The notes: generated by a model not told the origin, from the letters alone. 45,050 nucleotides of DNA from Candidatus Pelagibacter communis (GCF_001180205.1 NZ_CVSU01000025.1:1-45050); one strand, 5' to 3'; counted from the first letter of the stretch, positions 17,938 through 26,620 are shown. Numbers and translations: made by a program.

Positions 17938-18392
17938 TGCCAAAAGCATCAGTTACGAGATTAATTGATAATAGAAAAGATAAACTTATAGAGTTCGTTT
18001 TAGATATTGAAAAATACCCAGAATTTATTCCTTTCTGTCACAATTCAAAAGTTTATGAGAGAAGTGATAACGGGGATACCATAAATATAATTGCTGACCT
18101 TACAATAGGTAAGGGTCCTTTTAAGGATACATTTAAAAGTGACGTTAAATTAGATAAAAAAAATGATCATATTCATGTTGTTAATTTAGGTGGACCATTA
18201 AACCATTTAGAAAACAACTGGAAATTTATTGAGATAGGAAATGATACTGAAGGTTATAAAACAGAAGTTTTATTTGATATTGATTTTGAAATTGAAAATA
18301 AGTTTTTAAATATTTTAATGAGCAAATCTTTTCAATTTGGCTTGGAAAAGATAGCAGACGCGTTTCAAAAAAGAGCAGAAAGTATTAAATAA
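17937..18392 (+). CDS. COQ10/RatA-like START-domain protein
   Basis: A 151-residue single-domain protein of the polyketide cyclase/START-like fold: V-L-D-I-E-K-Y-P-E-F-I-P-F-C near residue 30 and the alternating strand region with L-N-H-L-E-N-N-W-K-F near residue 95 are typical of the COQ10/RatA family. Mitochondrial Coq10 binds ubiquinone and supports respiration; bacterial members are often labelled RatA, a ribosome-association toxin, but the lipA-coq10-cinA-ispDF neighbourhood is widespread in alphaproteobacteria and favours a housekeeping quinone-related role. No antitoxin (RatB-like) gene is adjacent. It overlaps the end of the convergent cinA-like gene by 8 nt. Confidence 0.85.
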   Translation: MPKASVTRLIDNRKDKLIEFVLDIEKYPEFIPFCHNSKVYERSDNGDTINIIADLTIGKGPFKDTFKSDVKLDKKNDHIHVVNLGGPLNHLENNWKFIEIGNDTEGYKTEVLFDIDFEIENKFLNILMSKSFQFGLEKIADAFQKRAESIK

Positions 18393-18849
18393 TTTTACTG
18401 ATTATCTTAATTACGTTACGAACAGTTAATTTTTGAATTGAATTACGATTTTTTGATTTAAATTTATTTTCTCTAATAAGCAGTGTTTTACCTTTTTTGA
18501 CCCCAATATAAACAAGGCCAACGGGTTTTTCTTTTGATCCACCTCCTGGTCCAGCAATTCCTGTAATGGAGATGTTGATTTTACTCTTTGAAATTTTAGA
18601 TAAATTTTGAACCATTGCCTTACAACACTCATGGCTCACTGCACCATATTTTTTTATAATATTTTTATTAACCTTTAATATTTTTATTTTAGCTTGATTA
18701 GAGTATGTGGTTAGACCCATTTGAAAATATTTTGACGAATTAGCTAATTTAGTCAAATTATGAGCCAATAATCCACCCGTACAAGACTCAGCTACGGATA
18801 TATTTAATTTTTTTTTAATTAATTTTTTATGAAGATATTGAATACTCAT
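18385..18849 (-). CDS. pncC: CinA C-terminal-domain nicotinamide-nucleotide amidohydrolase (PncC)
   Basis: A 154-residue stand-alone CinA C-terminal domain. PncC deamidates nicotinamide mononucleotide to nicotinic acid mononucleotide, recycling the NMN released by NAD-dependent DNA ligase. The signatures S-V-A-E-S-C-T-G-G-L-L-A near residue 17 and G-I-A-G-P-G-G-G-S near residue 97 are present. The molybdopterin-binding-like N-terminal domain of full-length CinA is absent, as in other short PncC proteins. The start overlaps the pgpA stop by one base, and the 3' end overlaps the convergent COQ10-like gene by 8 nt. Confidence 0.9.
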   Translation of the reverse strand: MSIQYLHKKLIKKKLNISVAESCTGGLLAHNLTKLANSSKYFQMGLTTYSNQAKIKILKVNKNIIKKYGAVSHECCKAMVQNLSKISKSKINISITGIAGPGGGSKEKPVGLVYIGVKKGKTLLIRENKFKSKNRNSIQKLTVRNVIKIISKII

Positions 18850-19340
18850 TAGAATTTTAAACTTATTAAATATATTAATATCATTGAATATAACCCTGCC
18901 ATTATATCATCCATAATTATTCCAAAATAGTTCTTATGGTTTTTATCAAAGTAACTTACTGGAAAAGGTTTTAGGATGTCAAAAAATCTAAAAAATACAA
19001 AAGATAAAATGTAATAAATTTCAATTGAAATACTTATTTGATTAGTTTGATTTAAATATAATAATAAAACTAAAGGCATAGATTGCCCTAAAACTTCATC
19101 AATTACTATTTGCCTTGGATCTTTATTTTTAAATTCAGACTCAGAGTCTTTTACAGCATAAAATGAATAAAAAAATAAAATTATAAAAAAAATAATTGAA
19201 AATTTAAGATCTGTATAACCTAAGATTTCGTAAGCAATATAAATAAAAACAGTTGTTACAGCAGAGGTTACAGTGCCAGGAATTTTGGTTAAATATCCAT
19301 AACCAAAGAAAGTGGATAACAAAACATTTATTTTTTTCAT
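18849..19340 (-). CDS. pgpA: Phosphatidylglycerophosphatase A
   Basis: PgpA dephosphorylates phosphatidylglycerol phosphate to phosphatidylglycerol at the cytoplasmic membrane. The 163-residue protein opens with F-G-Y-G-Y-L-T-K-I-P-G-T-V-T-S, the G-x-G-x-x-P-x-A-P-G-T-x-G-S-like family motif, followed by hydrophobic helices, the acidic I-V-I-D-E-V-L-G-Q segment, D-I-L-K-P-F-P and a final D-D-I-M-A-G. The longer frame begins at a TTG (19355); I prefer the ATG at 19338-19340, which overlaps the ispDF stop as ATGA and gives the start M-K-K-I-N-V-L. It is embedded in the ispDF-pgpA-cinA order known from other alphaproteobacteria. Confidence 0.92.
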   Translation of the reverse strand: MKKINVLLSTFFGYGYLTKIPGTVTSAVTTVFIYIAYEILGYTDLKFSIIFFIILFFYSFYAVKDSESEFKNKDPRQIVIDEVLGQSMPLVLLLYLNQTNQISISIEIYYILSFVFFRFFDILKPFPVSYFDKNHKNYFGIIMDDIMAGLYSMILIYLISLKF

Positions 19341-20437
19341 TGCGTAATAGAGCAAATAACTTCACAAGCTATTGCTTTTTCCTTTCCAATTAATCCAAGT
19401 TTTTCTGCTGTTTTACCTTTAAGATTAATTAATTCTTTATCAATATTTAATAAATTAGATAGAGATTTGATTATTTTATCACGATACTTTGAAACTTTTG
19501 GTTGTTCACATATTAAATTTATGTCTAAATTATTTATATAAAAATCATTATTATTTAATATTTCAACAATTGGCTTAAGCATTTTATGGGATCTAATATT
19601 TTTATATCTTTTTTGATTATCTGGAAAAAAGGAACCAATATCTTTTTTTCTCATAGCCCCAAGAAGGGAATCGATTATTGAATGAATAATTACATCTCCA
19701 TCAGAATGTCCTTTAAGTCCTGAGTGATAAGGAATTTTTATACCACCTAAAAAAAGTTTTTTGCCTCTTATTAATCTATGAATATCAAAACCAATACCAA
19801 AATAAGTTTTGTTAGTTTTGATATCTTCTTTAAATGTAATTTTATTATTTAAGTTTTCACCTTTTATAAATTTTACTTTTAAATTATTTTCAATAAATAA
19901 AGTTGCTTCATCAGTGATTTTATTTTTTTGTTTATTCGAAAGAATATATAAATCTTTAAATTTAAAAGCTTGTGGTGTTTGAGTTAATATTGAATTATTT
20001 CTATTTAAATTAAAAAGTTGGTTTTTTACTTTGTATTTAATGGAATCTTTTGAATGTATGAAAGGTACTACAGCTTTATTGTTTTTAAGTGATTTAATCA
20101 GATTTCTTAAAAGCTTGATTGTAAAATTTGGTCTAGCAGCATCGTGAATTAGAACATTATTTGGTTTAAATTTCTTTATATATTTTAAAGCTATTAATGA
20201 AGAATCAGATCTTTCTTTACCACCTTTTATAATTGATACATTTTTGGGAAATTTATCTTTAATATTTTTTTTATTGTTTACGACCAATATAATTTTTTTA
20301 AACAGGTTTGATTTTATTGCTTTTTCTGTAGAATGTTTAAAAAGAGCCTTGTTTTTATAAATATTGAATTGCTTTGGACTTTTTGAATTAAATCTTTTGC
20401 TTTGTCCTGATGCTAGTATTATAAAATAATTATTCAT
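19337..20437 (-). CDS. ispDF: Bifunctional IspD/IspF (MEP-pathway cytidylyltransferase and cyclase)
   Basis: A 366-residue fusion of two isoprenoid-pathway enzymes. The IspD part (about 1-210) makes CDP-methylerythritol; it has A-S-G-Q-S-K-R-F at residues 9-16 as the CTP-binding motif and I-H-D-A-A-R-P near residue 98. The IspF part (about 212-366) makes the cyclic diphosphate; it has G-I-G-F-D-I-H-R and G-H-S-D-G-D-V, which supply metal ligands, and ends with E-K-A-I-A-C-E. IspE is not adjacent. The IspDF fusion is common in alphaproteobacteria. Only 24 nt separate its start from divergent ntrY, so its promoter must extend into ntrY coding sequence or be very compact. Confidence 0.96.
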   Translation of the reverse strand: MNNYFIILASGQSKRFNSKSPKQFNIYKNKALFKHSTEKAIKSNLFKKIILVVNNKKNIKDKFPKNVSIIKGGKERSDSSLIALKYIKKFKPNNVLIHDAARPNFTIKLLRNLIKSLKNNKAVVPFIHSKDSIKYKVKNQLFNLNRNNSILTQTPQAFKFKDLYILSNKQKNKITDEATLFIENNLKVKFIKGENLNNKITFKEDIKTNKTYFGIGFDIHRLIRGKKLFLGGIKIPYHSGLKGHSDGDVIIHSIIDSLLGAMRKKDIGSFFPDNQKRYKNIRSHKMLKPIVEILNNNDFYINNLDINLICEQPKVSKYRDKIIKSLSNLLNIDKELINLKGKTAEKLGLIGKEKAIACEVICSITQ

Positions 20438-20461
20438 TTATATGGTAGTTTTTATATTCAA

Positions 20462-22243
20462 ATGTACGAATTTATTAAAAAAAATATATATCTAATAATA
20501 TTATTTATTATCACATTATCGATAGGTTTTTTAACCTTTTTAACTTTTATTGATAAAGGATTTATTGAGCTATCAAATCAAAATTTACAAATATTATTAG
20601 TTCTAAATATTGTTCTTTTAGTAGCACTTTTCGTTTTTATTTTTATTGAAATTAAGAGCGCAATTAAAAATGATATCGATAAAGATGGTTTAAAATCAAA
20701 TAAAAAATATATTACATACTTTGGTTTATTTACTTTAATTCCCTCAGTATTAATTTCAATATTTTCACTCTTTTTATTTTCTTTCGCTTTAGAAAAGTAT
20801 TTTGACAAAAAAGTTACTACAGTTGTTAATAATTCTTATGAGTTAGCAAGAAATTATGTTGAGGAAATTAGAAATAAAATCCAATCTGATATAGTTTTAA
20901 TAGCTTTTGACACAAATAAAAGTAAAAAATTTCTCAATGATAATCAAAATGAATATAGGAGATTTTTAAATACCCAAAAATTGATAAGAGATGTTGATGA
21001 GGTGCATATTATAGATATTAATAAAAAACTTTTATTTTCAACTTTAAATGATGATCAACCATATGTCCCTCCAGTTGATAGAGCTTTAAATTTAGTATTG
21101 GATGACGATCGTCCTTTAAAGATTATTAATGCACCTGAAAATATTTCTGCTGCGATAATGAGACTGCAAAATTTTGAAAATAGATTTTTATATGTTGTTA
21201 AATATTTAGATAAAGATATTTCAAGGTATTTAACAGAGTCTGAAGAAGCTATTAATTTTTATTATACAGTTGAGGAAAAAAGCACTGGTATTAAAATCTC
21301 TTTTGCTATTATTTATATTATAGTTGTTAGTGTTTTATTATTTGTCTCTATATCTATTGCGATCAGATTTTCATCTAGGTTTTTTAGATCTATCAATAAT
21401 TTAATTCTTGCATCAACATCTATAGGGCAAGGAAATTTTAACGCAAAAGTTCCCGAAGTCAAAACTGATAAAGATTTAGAAACCTTAAATAAAAATTTCA
21501 ATTTGATGATAGATAGACTGAAAAGTCAGCAAGAAAAGTTAATAATTAATGAAAGACATGAGGCTTGGGGAAGTTTAGCTAGAAAACTTGCTCATGAAAT
21601 TAAAAATCCACTTACACCAATTCAATTAACTATAGATAGATTGAAAAATAAATATTCAAAACAATTAAATGAAAATGAAACAGAAAATTTTAAAGATAAT
21701 TTAAAAGTTATAAATAACCAAATAAAACAAATCGAAAAATTAGTAAATGAATTTTCTGACTTTGCAAGAATGCCCAAACCAATATTTAGAGAAAATAATT
21801 TAGTAAATATTATAGAGGAAAATATAAATTTGCTCAAAGAATTAGACAATTCTATTGATATTAATTTTAAAAAAGATTTTAATAAAATTTCTTTAGAGAG
21901 TGATAAGGAGCAAATAAGTAGAGTATTTTTAAATTTGATTAAAAATTCTATAGAAAGCATCAATCAAAAAGCTCAAAACAACAATAATTTCAGGAAAAAA
22001 ATTGCTATTGAACTTACAGAAGATGATAGCCACATAATAGTAACTTTAGAAGATAATGGTGTTGGTTTTAGTGAATTAAAAAATAATATTAAAGATATAC
22101 TTAATCCGTATTTCACAACTAAGAAAAATGGAACAGGTTTAGGATTATCAATAGTTAATAAGATAATTAATGATCACAATGGAAAAATAGACTTTATACC
22201 AATTCAGAATGGTGCAAAAATTAATATTACATTTATAAAATAA
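20462..22243 (+). CDS. ntrY: NtrY-like membrane sensor histidine kinase
   Basis: A 593-residue kinase paired with the adjacent NtrX-like regulator. Three hydrophobic segments near residues 9-31, 38-60 and 78-106 are followed by a periplasmic region (about 107-275), another transmembrane helix (about 280-302), a HAMP domain, and the HisKA domain with phospho-acceptor His378 in L-A-H-E-I-K-N-P-L-T-P. The ATPase domain has N-L-I-K-N-S-I-E-S, D-N-G-V-G-F and G-T-G-L-G-L-S-I-V. Other alphaproteobacterial NtrY proteins are longer and carry a PAS domain between HAMP and HisKA; here HAMP runs straight into HisKA. In relatives dusB-ntrB-ntrC precede ntrYX; they are absent here. The signal sensed is unknown; NtrYX has been linked to nitrogen, redox and envelope control in relatives. 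Confidence 0.9.
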   Translation: MYEFIKKNIYLIILFIITLSIGFLTFLTFIDKGFIELSNQNLQILLVLNIVLLVALFVFIFIEIKSAIKNDIDKDGLKSNKKYITYFGLFTLIPSVLISIFSLFLFSFALEKYFDKKVTTVVNNSYELARNYVEEIRNKIQSDIVLIAFDTNKSKKFLNDNQNEYRRFLNTQKLIRDVDEVHIIDINKKLLFSTLNDDQPYVPPVDRALNLVLDDDRPLKIINAPENISAAIMRLQNFENRFLYVVKYLDKDISRYLTESEEAINFYYTVEEKSTGIKISFAIIYIIVVSVLLFVSISIAIRFSSRFFRSINNLILASTSIGQGNFNAKVPEVKTDKDLETLNKNFNLMIDRLKSQQEKLIINERHEAWGSLARKLAHEIKNPLTPIQLTIDRLKNKYSKQLNENETENFKDNLKVINNQIKQIEKLVNEFSDFARMPKPIFRENNLVNIIEENINLLKELDNSIDINFKKDFNKISLESDKEQISRVFLNLIKNSIESINQKAQNNNNFRKKIAIELTEDDSHIIVTLEDNGVGFSELKNNIKDILNPYFTTKKNGTGLGLSIVNKIINDHNGKIDFIPIQNGAKINITFIK

Positions 22244-22245
22244 TA

Positions 22246-23601
22246 ATGAGTGAAGAAATTTTAATTGTAGACGATAACGCTGATATCAGAAATATAATTA
22301 ATGAATTAATTATAGATGCTGGTTATAAAACTAGATTAGCTGCAAATTATAACCAAGCACTTGCAGAAATAGATAAAAAATTACCTGATGTTGCAATACT
22401 TGATGTTAAATTAGATAAGGGAGACAACGATGGTATTGAGCTTCTTTCACATATTAAATCTAAAAATAAAGATACTCCTGTCATAATTATTTCTGGTCAT
22501 GCAAATATTGAAATGGCTGTTAAATCTTTGCAGCACGGAGCATTTGAATTTATAGAAAAACCATTTGATCAAGAAAGATTACTTAACTTTGTTAAAAGAG
22601 CGGTTGAAAACTTTAATTTAAAAAAACAAAATAAAGAATATGAAAGTAAATTATTTTCATCTTATGAATTAATAGGAAACAGTAAAAATATAGTAAATAT
22701 AATTGATCAAATTAAAAAAATATCAGTAACTGAAAGTAGAGTATTTATAAGTGGACCTTCAGGTTCAGGAAAAGAATTAATTGCTAGAAAAATCCATAAA
22801 GCATCTGCTCGAAATAAAAATTCATTTATTGTCCTAAATGGTGCTTTACTAGATATCAATAAGTATGAATTAGAATTATTTGGTGAAGAAAAAGAAAATG
22901 GTTCTATCTCATACGGTGCGCTTGAAAAAGCTAATAAAGGAACACTTTTAATTGATCAAGTTTCAGAAATACCATTAGACATACAGTCTAAAATTTTAAG
23001 AGTTTTGACTGATCAAAAATTTAAAAGAGTTAATGGAATTAATGATGTTAGTGTGGATGTAAGGTTAATTTGTTCATCAAGTAAAGATTTAAAAAAAGAA
23101 ATAGAAATTGGAAATTTTAGAGAAGATTTATTTCATAGAATAAATGTTTTTGAGATAAATATTGAACCTTTAAACCAAAGAATTTCAGACATTCCTTTAT
23201 TGATTAAATATTTTTCAAAAAAAATATCTGAAAATTACAAAATTAGAGAATTAGACATAGATGAAAATAATAGTTACATACTCAATCATAATTGGCACGG
23301 TAACGTAAGAGAGTTAAGAAATTTAATAGAGAGAATTGCAATATTACAACCTGATTCAAAAGATAAAATTTCAAATATTATTAAGGAATCTTTAAAAAAT
23401 TCAAATTTTGATGATCAATTGGCCGAAAATAGCCTTTCTGTGCCATTAAAAGAAGCTAGAGAAAAATTCGAAAAAGAGTATTTAACTATTCAACTAAAAA
23501 AATTTAATGGAAATATTTCTAAAACAGCTAATTTTGTTGGGATGGAAAGAAGTGCATTACATAGAAAATTAAAAGGTTTGGGCATCAAAGAATTTAATTA
23601 G
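22246..23601 (+). CDS. ntrX: NtrX-like response regulator with degenerate AAA+ domain
   Basis: A 451-residue regulator: receiver (1-120, phospho-acceptor Asp53 in V-A-I-L-D-V), AAA+ domain (about 140-370) and a Fis-type helix-turn-helix at the C-terminus (S-K-T-A-N-F-V-G-M-E-R-S-A-L-H-R-K-L). Walker A is intact (G-P-S-G-S-G-K-E, residues 170-177). The sigma54-contacting GAFTGA loop is missing: after E-L-F-G-E-E comes K-E-N-G-S-I-S-Y-G-A-L. Walker B reads L-L-I-D-Q-V, with Gln238 where AAA+ activators have the catalytic Glu. Both changes argue against a sigma54-type activator and for a DNA-binding regulator using a basal promoter. The gene begins 2 nt after ntrY; trkA begins on the base after its stop. 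Confidence 0.9.
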   Translation: MSEEILIVDDNADIRNIINELIIDAGYKTRLAANYNQALAEIDKKLPDVAILDVKLDKGDNDGIELLSHIKSKNKDTPVIIISGHANIEMAVKSLQHGAFEFIEKPFDQERLLNFVKRAVENFNLKKQNKEYESKLFSSYELIGNSKNIVNIIDQIKKISVTESRVFISGPSGSGKELIARKIHKASARNKNSFIVLNGALLDINKYELELFGEEKENGSISYGALEKANKGTLLIDQVSEIPLDIQSKILRVLTDQKFKRVNGINDVSVDVRLICSSSKDLKKEIEIGNFREDLFHRINVFEINIEPLNQRISDIPLLIKYFSKKISENYKIRELDIDENNSYILNHNWHGNVRELRNLIERIAILQPDSKDKISNIIKESLKNSNFDDQLAENSLSVPLKEAREKFEKEYLTIQLKKFNGNISKTANFVGMERSALHRKLKGLGIKEFN

Positions 23602-24993
23602 ATGAATATAATCATTTGTGGAGCTGGAAGAGTTGGGTTTACTATAGCTAAACAGCTAAGTGAGCAAGGTCATTCCATAACTGTAATTGACCCTTCTAGT
23701 GAAGATATTCAAAAAATTGATGATGCTTTGGACGTTAAAGCTATAGTGGGAAAAGGTACCTATCCTTCAATATTAGAAAAAGCCAACGCAGCAGAGACTG
23801 ACATGATTATAGCAGTCACTAGAAACGACGAAATTAACATGCTTATTTGCCAAATAGCTTTTTCAATTTTTAAAATTCCAAAAAAAATATCTAGAATAAG
23901 ATCTCAAGATTATCTAAACCCAAAATTTACAAGAGTTTATAACAAAGAAAATTTACCAATAGATGTAATTATTTCACCAGAGATTGAAATTGCTAAATCA
24001 ATACAAAGAAAACTTGAAGCACCTGGAGCACTTGATAGTGTTCCATTTGCTGATAATAAAATTAGATTATTAGAAATTTTAATTAATGAAAATTGTAAAT
24101 TAATTAATATCAAACTTAACGATTTAACTAAGAAACATCCTAATTTAGATGCAAATATTATTGGAATAATAAGAGATGAAAAATTTTTAATTCCAAAGAA
24201 AAACAACGACGTTAAAAAAAATGATAAAATTTATGTAATAATCAATTCTTCACAAATGTCAGATACCTTAGAAGCTTTCGGACATGATGAAAAAGTATCT
24301 AAAAATATTTTAATTGTAGGTGGTGGTAATATAGGTTTTAATTTAGCTAAAAACATTGAAGAAACTTTGGATGCTGCAAGAGTTAAGATTATTGAAAAAA
24401 ACAAAGAAAGAGCCGAATTTCTTGCAAGCGAATTAAACAATACAATTATCATTAATGGTGATGCTTTAGATGAAGAGGTTCTTGTAGAGGCTAATTTACA
24501 AGAAGCAGAAACTGTTCTTGCTTTAACAAATGATGATGAGGATAATTTGATGGTAAGTGTTCTAGTTGAAAAATTTGCAAAAGATGAAAAGGATATTGAT
24601 GATAAAAGAACAATGGCTTTAATTAATAAGCCTAATTATTCTTTATTACAAAACTCGTTAAAAATTGATGATCTTATAGATCCTAGAATGAATACTGTAT
24701 CAAGTATTTTAAAACATATCCACAAAGGGACTATAGAAACAGCTTATACAATTATGAATGGTGAATATGAAGTAATTGAAGCTGAAATTATAGAAACGTC
24801 AGAACTTATCAATAAAGAATTAAAAAATTCAAACTTACCAGAAGAGATAAGAATTGGAGCAGTCTTAAGAGATAACAAAGTGATAATACCTCGATCAAAT
24901 TTTGTTTTCCAAAAAGAGGATAAAGTTGTTTTTTTAGCAAAGAAAGACTCAATTTCTTTTGTAGAAAATATATTTAGAATTAGTTCTATTTAA
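23602..24993 (+). CDS. trkA: Trk potassium uptake regulatory subunit TrkA
   Basis: TrkA is the cytoplasmic gating ring of the Trk K+ transporter. The 463-residue protein has the classical duplicated layout: two RCK_N Rossmann domains, one opening I-I-I-C-G-A-G-R-V-G-F at residue 3 and the other I-L-I-V-G-G-G-N-I-G-F near residue 235, each followed by an RCK_C ligand domain (about 140-220 and 375-463). The NAD/ATP-binding glycine motifs are intact in both halves. It starts directly after the ntrX stop and ends 4 nt before trkH, so ntrY-ntrX-trkA-trkH form one unit. The ntrX-trkA adjacency is ancestral in alphaproteobacteria; adjacency of trkH makes a self-contained K+ uptake unit here. Confidence 0.95.
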   Translation: MNIIICGAGRVGFTIAKQLSEQGHSITVIDPSSEDIQKIDDALDVKAIVGKGTYPSILEKANAAETDMIIAVTRNDEINMLICQIAFSIFKIPKKISRIRSQDYLNPKFTRVYNKENLPIDVIISPEIEIAKSIQRKLEAPGALDSVPFADNKIRLLEILINENCKLINIKLNDLTKKHPNLDANIIGIIRDEKFLIPKKNNDVKKNDKIYVIINSSQMSDTLEAFGHDEKVSKNILIVGGGNIGFNLAKNIEETLDAARVKIIEKNKERAEFLASELNNTIIINGDALDEEVLVEANLQEAETVLALTNDDEDNLMVSVLVEKFAKDEKDIDDKRTMALINKPNYSLLQNSLKIDDLIDPRMNTVSSILKHIHKGTIETAYTIMNGEYEVIEAEIIETSELINKELKNSNLPEEIRIGAVLRDNKVIIPRSNFVFQKEDKVVFLAKKDSISFVENIFRISSI

Positions 24994-24997
24994 TTAA

Positions 24998-26404
24998 ATG
25001 TCATTTTTTAGAGTTAGATATTTAAGTTTCTTTTTTATATTGATATCTATTTTTTCTTTTTTAAATATTATTTATTCGTACTATTTTAATTTATATCTAA
25101 ATCTAAACACATATTATTTTAGCTTAATTATTTCTGCACTAATTGGAATAATTTTTTACAAAATTAAAAATGATTCCAAAAAACCCTCAATATTTGAAAA
25201 AATATTAACCGTACTATTGGGATATATTTTAATGCCTTTGATTTTATCGATACCTTTTTATTTAAGTATTTATAATTTGTCCTTTTTAAATTCTTTATTC
25301 GAGGCAGTTTCTGGATTTACATCAACAGGTTTTACTGTCTTTGATAATATTAAACATATTGATCAAGGCTTAATTTTATGGAGATCATCGATACAATGGA
25401 TAGGTGGGTTATACTTTTTATATTCTATTATTTTTTTAATTGATATTTATGACAAAAGTTTAAAAAAATCTTTAACTAATTTTTTATCTTTTAATTCGTC
25501 TGAGATTTTAAAACAATCAATTAAAATTCTTTTACTATATTCAGGATTAACTTTATCAATTTTTATTATTCTAAACATTCTTGGAATTAGATCATTTAAT
25601 TCACTGAATCTAGCAATGACGATAATTTCTTCAGGGGGATTTCTACCTGTGAATGAAATTTCATCGATTTTAATAAATGATTTTCAAATAATTATATTTT
25701 CTTTTTTAATGCTGATTTCTTTTTTTAGTATTTTTTTTACATACAATTTAATTTTTCTAAGAAATAAAAATTTAAATTTCTTTTATGAAGATATACATTT
25801 ATTTTTATATTTTATTGTAGTTGTGAGCATATTTTTTGTTTTCTTTAGTTATGATGCAAATTTCATATTCAGTTTTTTATCTTTAGTAAGTAGTATTTCT
25901 AATATTGGTATTTCTCTTGAAGTTGATCAAGCTAACTTACATTTTATATATATCTTACTTGTAATTATTGGTGGATCTTTTTTTTCCACAAGCTCAGGTT
26001 TAAGGTTTTTAAAAGTATATTCTTTAACCAAATATTCTATTAATCAAATTCTTTCTTTTAGCCGGCCAAAAAATGTGTTTATGAATAAATTGATTTTTTC
26101 TAAAATTAATTTTGACACAAAAGACATAAATAAATATTTTTTAACAATATTAATTTTTGTTATTTCTCTTTTTTCTTTAACTATCTTATTATCATTGTCC
26201 AACATTCAATTTGAATACTCATTTAAATTAGCTGTATTGACATTGATGAATACAGTTAATTCATCTGCTTATGGTATATCGGACTTTGATTTTCAAAATT
26301 TGCACTTTTTAACCAAATATTTTCTCATATTTTTTATGATTATCGGAAGGGTTGAACTGTTATCTTTATTGCTGATTGCTAAAAAATTCCTTTTTAAAAA
26401 TTAA
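24998..26404 (+). CDS. trkH: Trk-type potassium transporter membrane subunit TrkH
   Basis: A 468-residue, strongly hydrophobic protein with about ten membrane-spanning segments. The first pore loop is clear (V-S-G-F-T-S-T-G-F-T-V-F, near residue 105), followed by the W-I-G-G motif near 133. Later pore loops are more divergent: S-S-G-G-F-L-P near 210, I-S-N-I-G-I-S near 303 and N-S-S-A-Y-G-I-S near 425, each keeping a central Gly as needed for the K+ filter. G-G-S-F-F-S-T-S-S-G-L-R-F near 328 corresponds to the G-G-x-x-x-S-T-A-G-G-I-K segment of other TrkH proteins. Its adjacency to trkA supports the call. It ends shortly before the tRNA-Arg gene. Confidence 0.9.
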   Translation: MSFFRVRYLSFFFILISIFSFLNIIYSYYFNLYLNLNTYYFSLIISALIGIIFYKIKNDSKKPSIFEKILTVLLGYILMPLILSIPFYLSIYNLSFLNSLFEAVSGFTSTGFTVFDNIKHIDQGLILWRSSIQWIGGLYFLYSIIFLIDIYDKSLKKSLTNFLSFNSSEILKQSIKILLLYSGLTLSIFIILNILGIRSFNSLNLAMTIISSGGFLPVNEISSILINDFQIIIFSFLMLISFFSIFFTYNLIFLRNKNLNFFYEDIHLFLYFIVVVSIFFVFFSYDANFIFSFLSLVSSISNIGISLEVDQANLHFIYILLVIIGGSFFSTSSGLRFLKVYSLTKYSINQILSFSRPKNVFMNKLIFSKINFDTKDINKYFLTILIFVISLFSLTILLSLSNIQFEYSFKLAVLTLMNTVNSSAYGISDFDFQNLHFLTKYFLIFFMIIGRVELLSLLLIAKKFLFKN

Positions 26405-26432
26405 TTTAGTATTATATATATCAATAAATTTT

Positions 26433-26509
26433 GCGCCCTTAGCTCAGCTGGATAGAGCATCGGTTTTCTAAACCGAGGGTCGTAGGTTCGAATCCTTCAG
26501 GGCGCGCCA
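26433..26509 (+). tRNA. tRNA-Arg (anticodon TCT)
   Basis: A complete cloverleaf can be folded by eye: acceptor stem GCGCCCT paired with AGGGCGC, D-arm with AGCTCAGCTGGATAGAGC, anticodon stem TCGGT/ACCGA around loop TTTCTAA (anticodon TCT, reading AGA), and a T-arm with GGTTCGAATCC. Discriminator G at 26506 is followed by an encoded CCA at 26507-26509. AGA is the Arg codon used most in AT-rich genes such as those around it. Confidence 0.96.
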
Positions 26510-26591
26510 TTTCTTAGTTTTTAACGCATAATCATATATAATTTTGCTTGACGAGAATTTAAATTAAATCTGATTAATATATTATTTTTTC

Positions 26592-26620
26592 TTGAACACT
26601 ATTTTCTAACATGCTTAAAT
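26592..26620 (+). promoter_or_regulatory. Candidate aapJ promoter
   Basis: Within the 176-nt spacer between tRNA-Arg and aapJ, TTGAAC (26592-26597) and TTAAAT (26615-26620) are 17 nt apart, matching five of six and four of six positions of a sigma70 promoter. An AT-rich leader of about 60 nt follows, with a purine-rich AAGGAAGA ribosome site just before the ATG at 26686. A second weaker element, TTGACG at 26548, has no good partner. The AT-rich background lowers confidence. Confidence 0.35.

Noticed and set aside
17937-18849. RatA-like plus neighbouring gene as a toxin-antitoxin pair
   Set aside because: The neighbour is a convergent CinA-type amidase, not an antitoxin, and the neighbourhood is the conserved lipA-COQ10-cinA block, so a housekeeping role is more likely.
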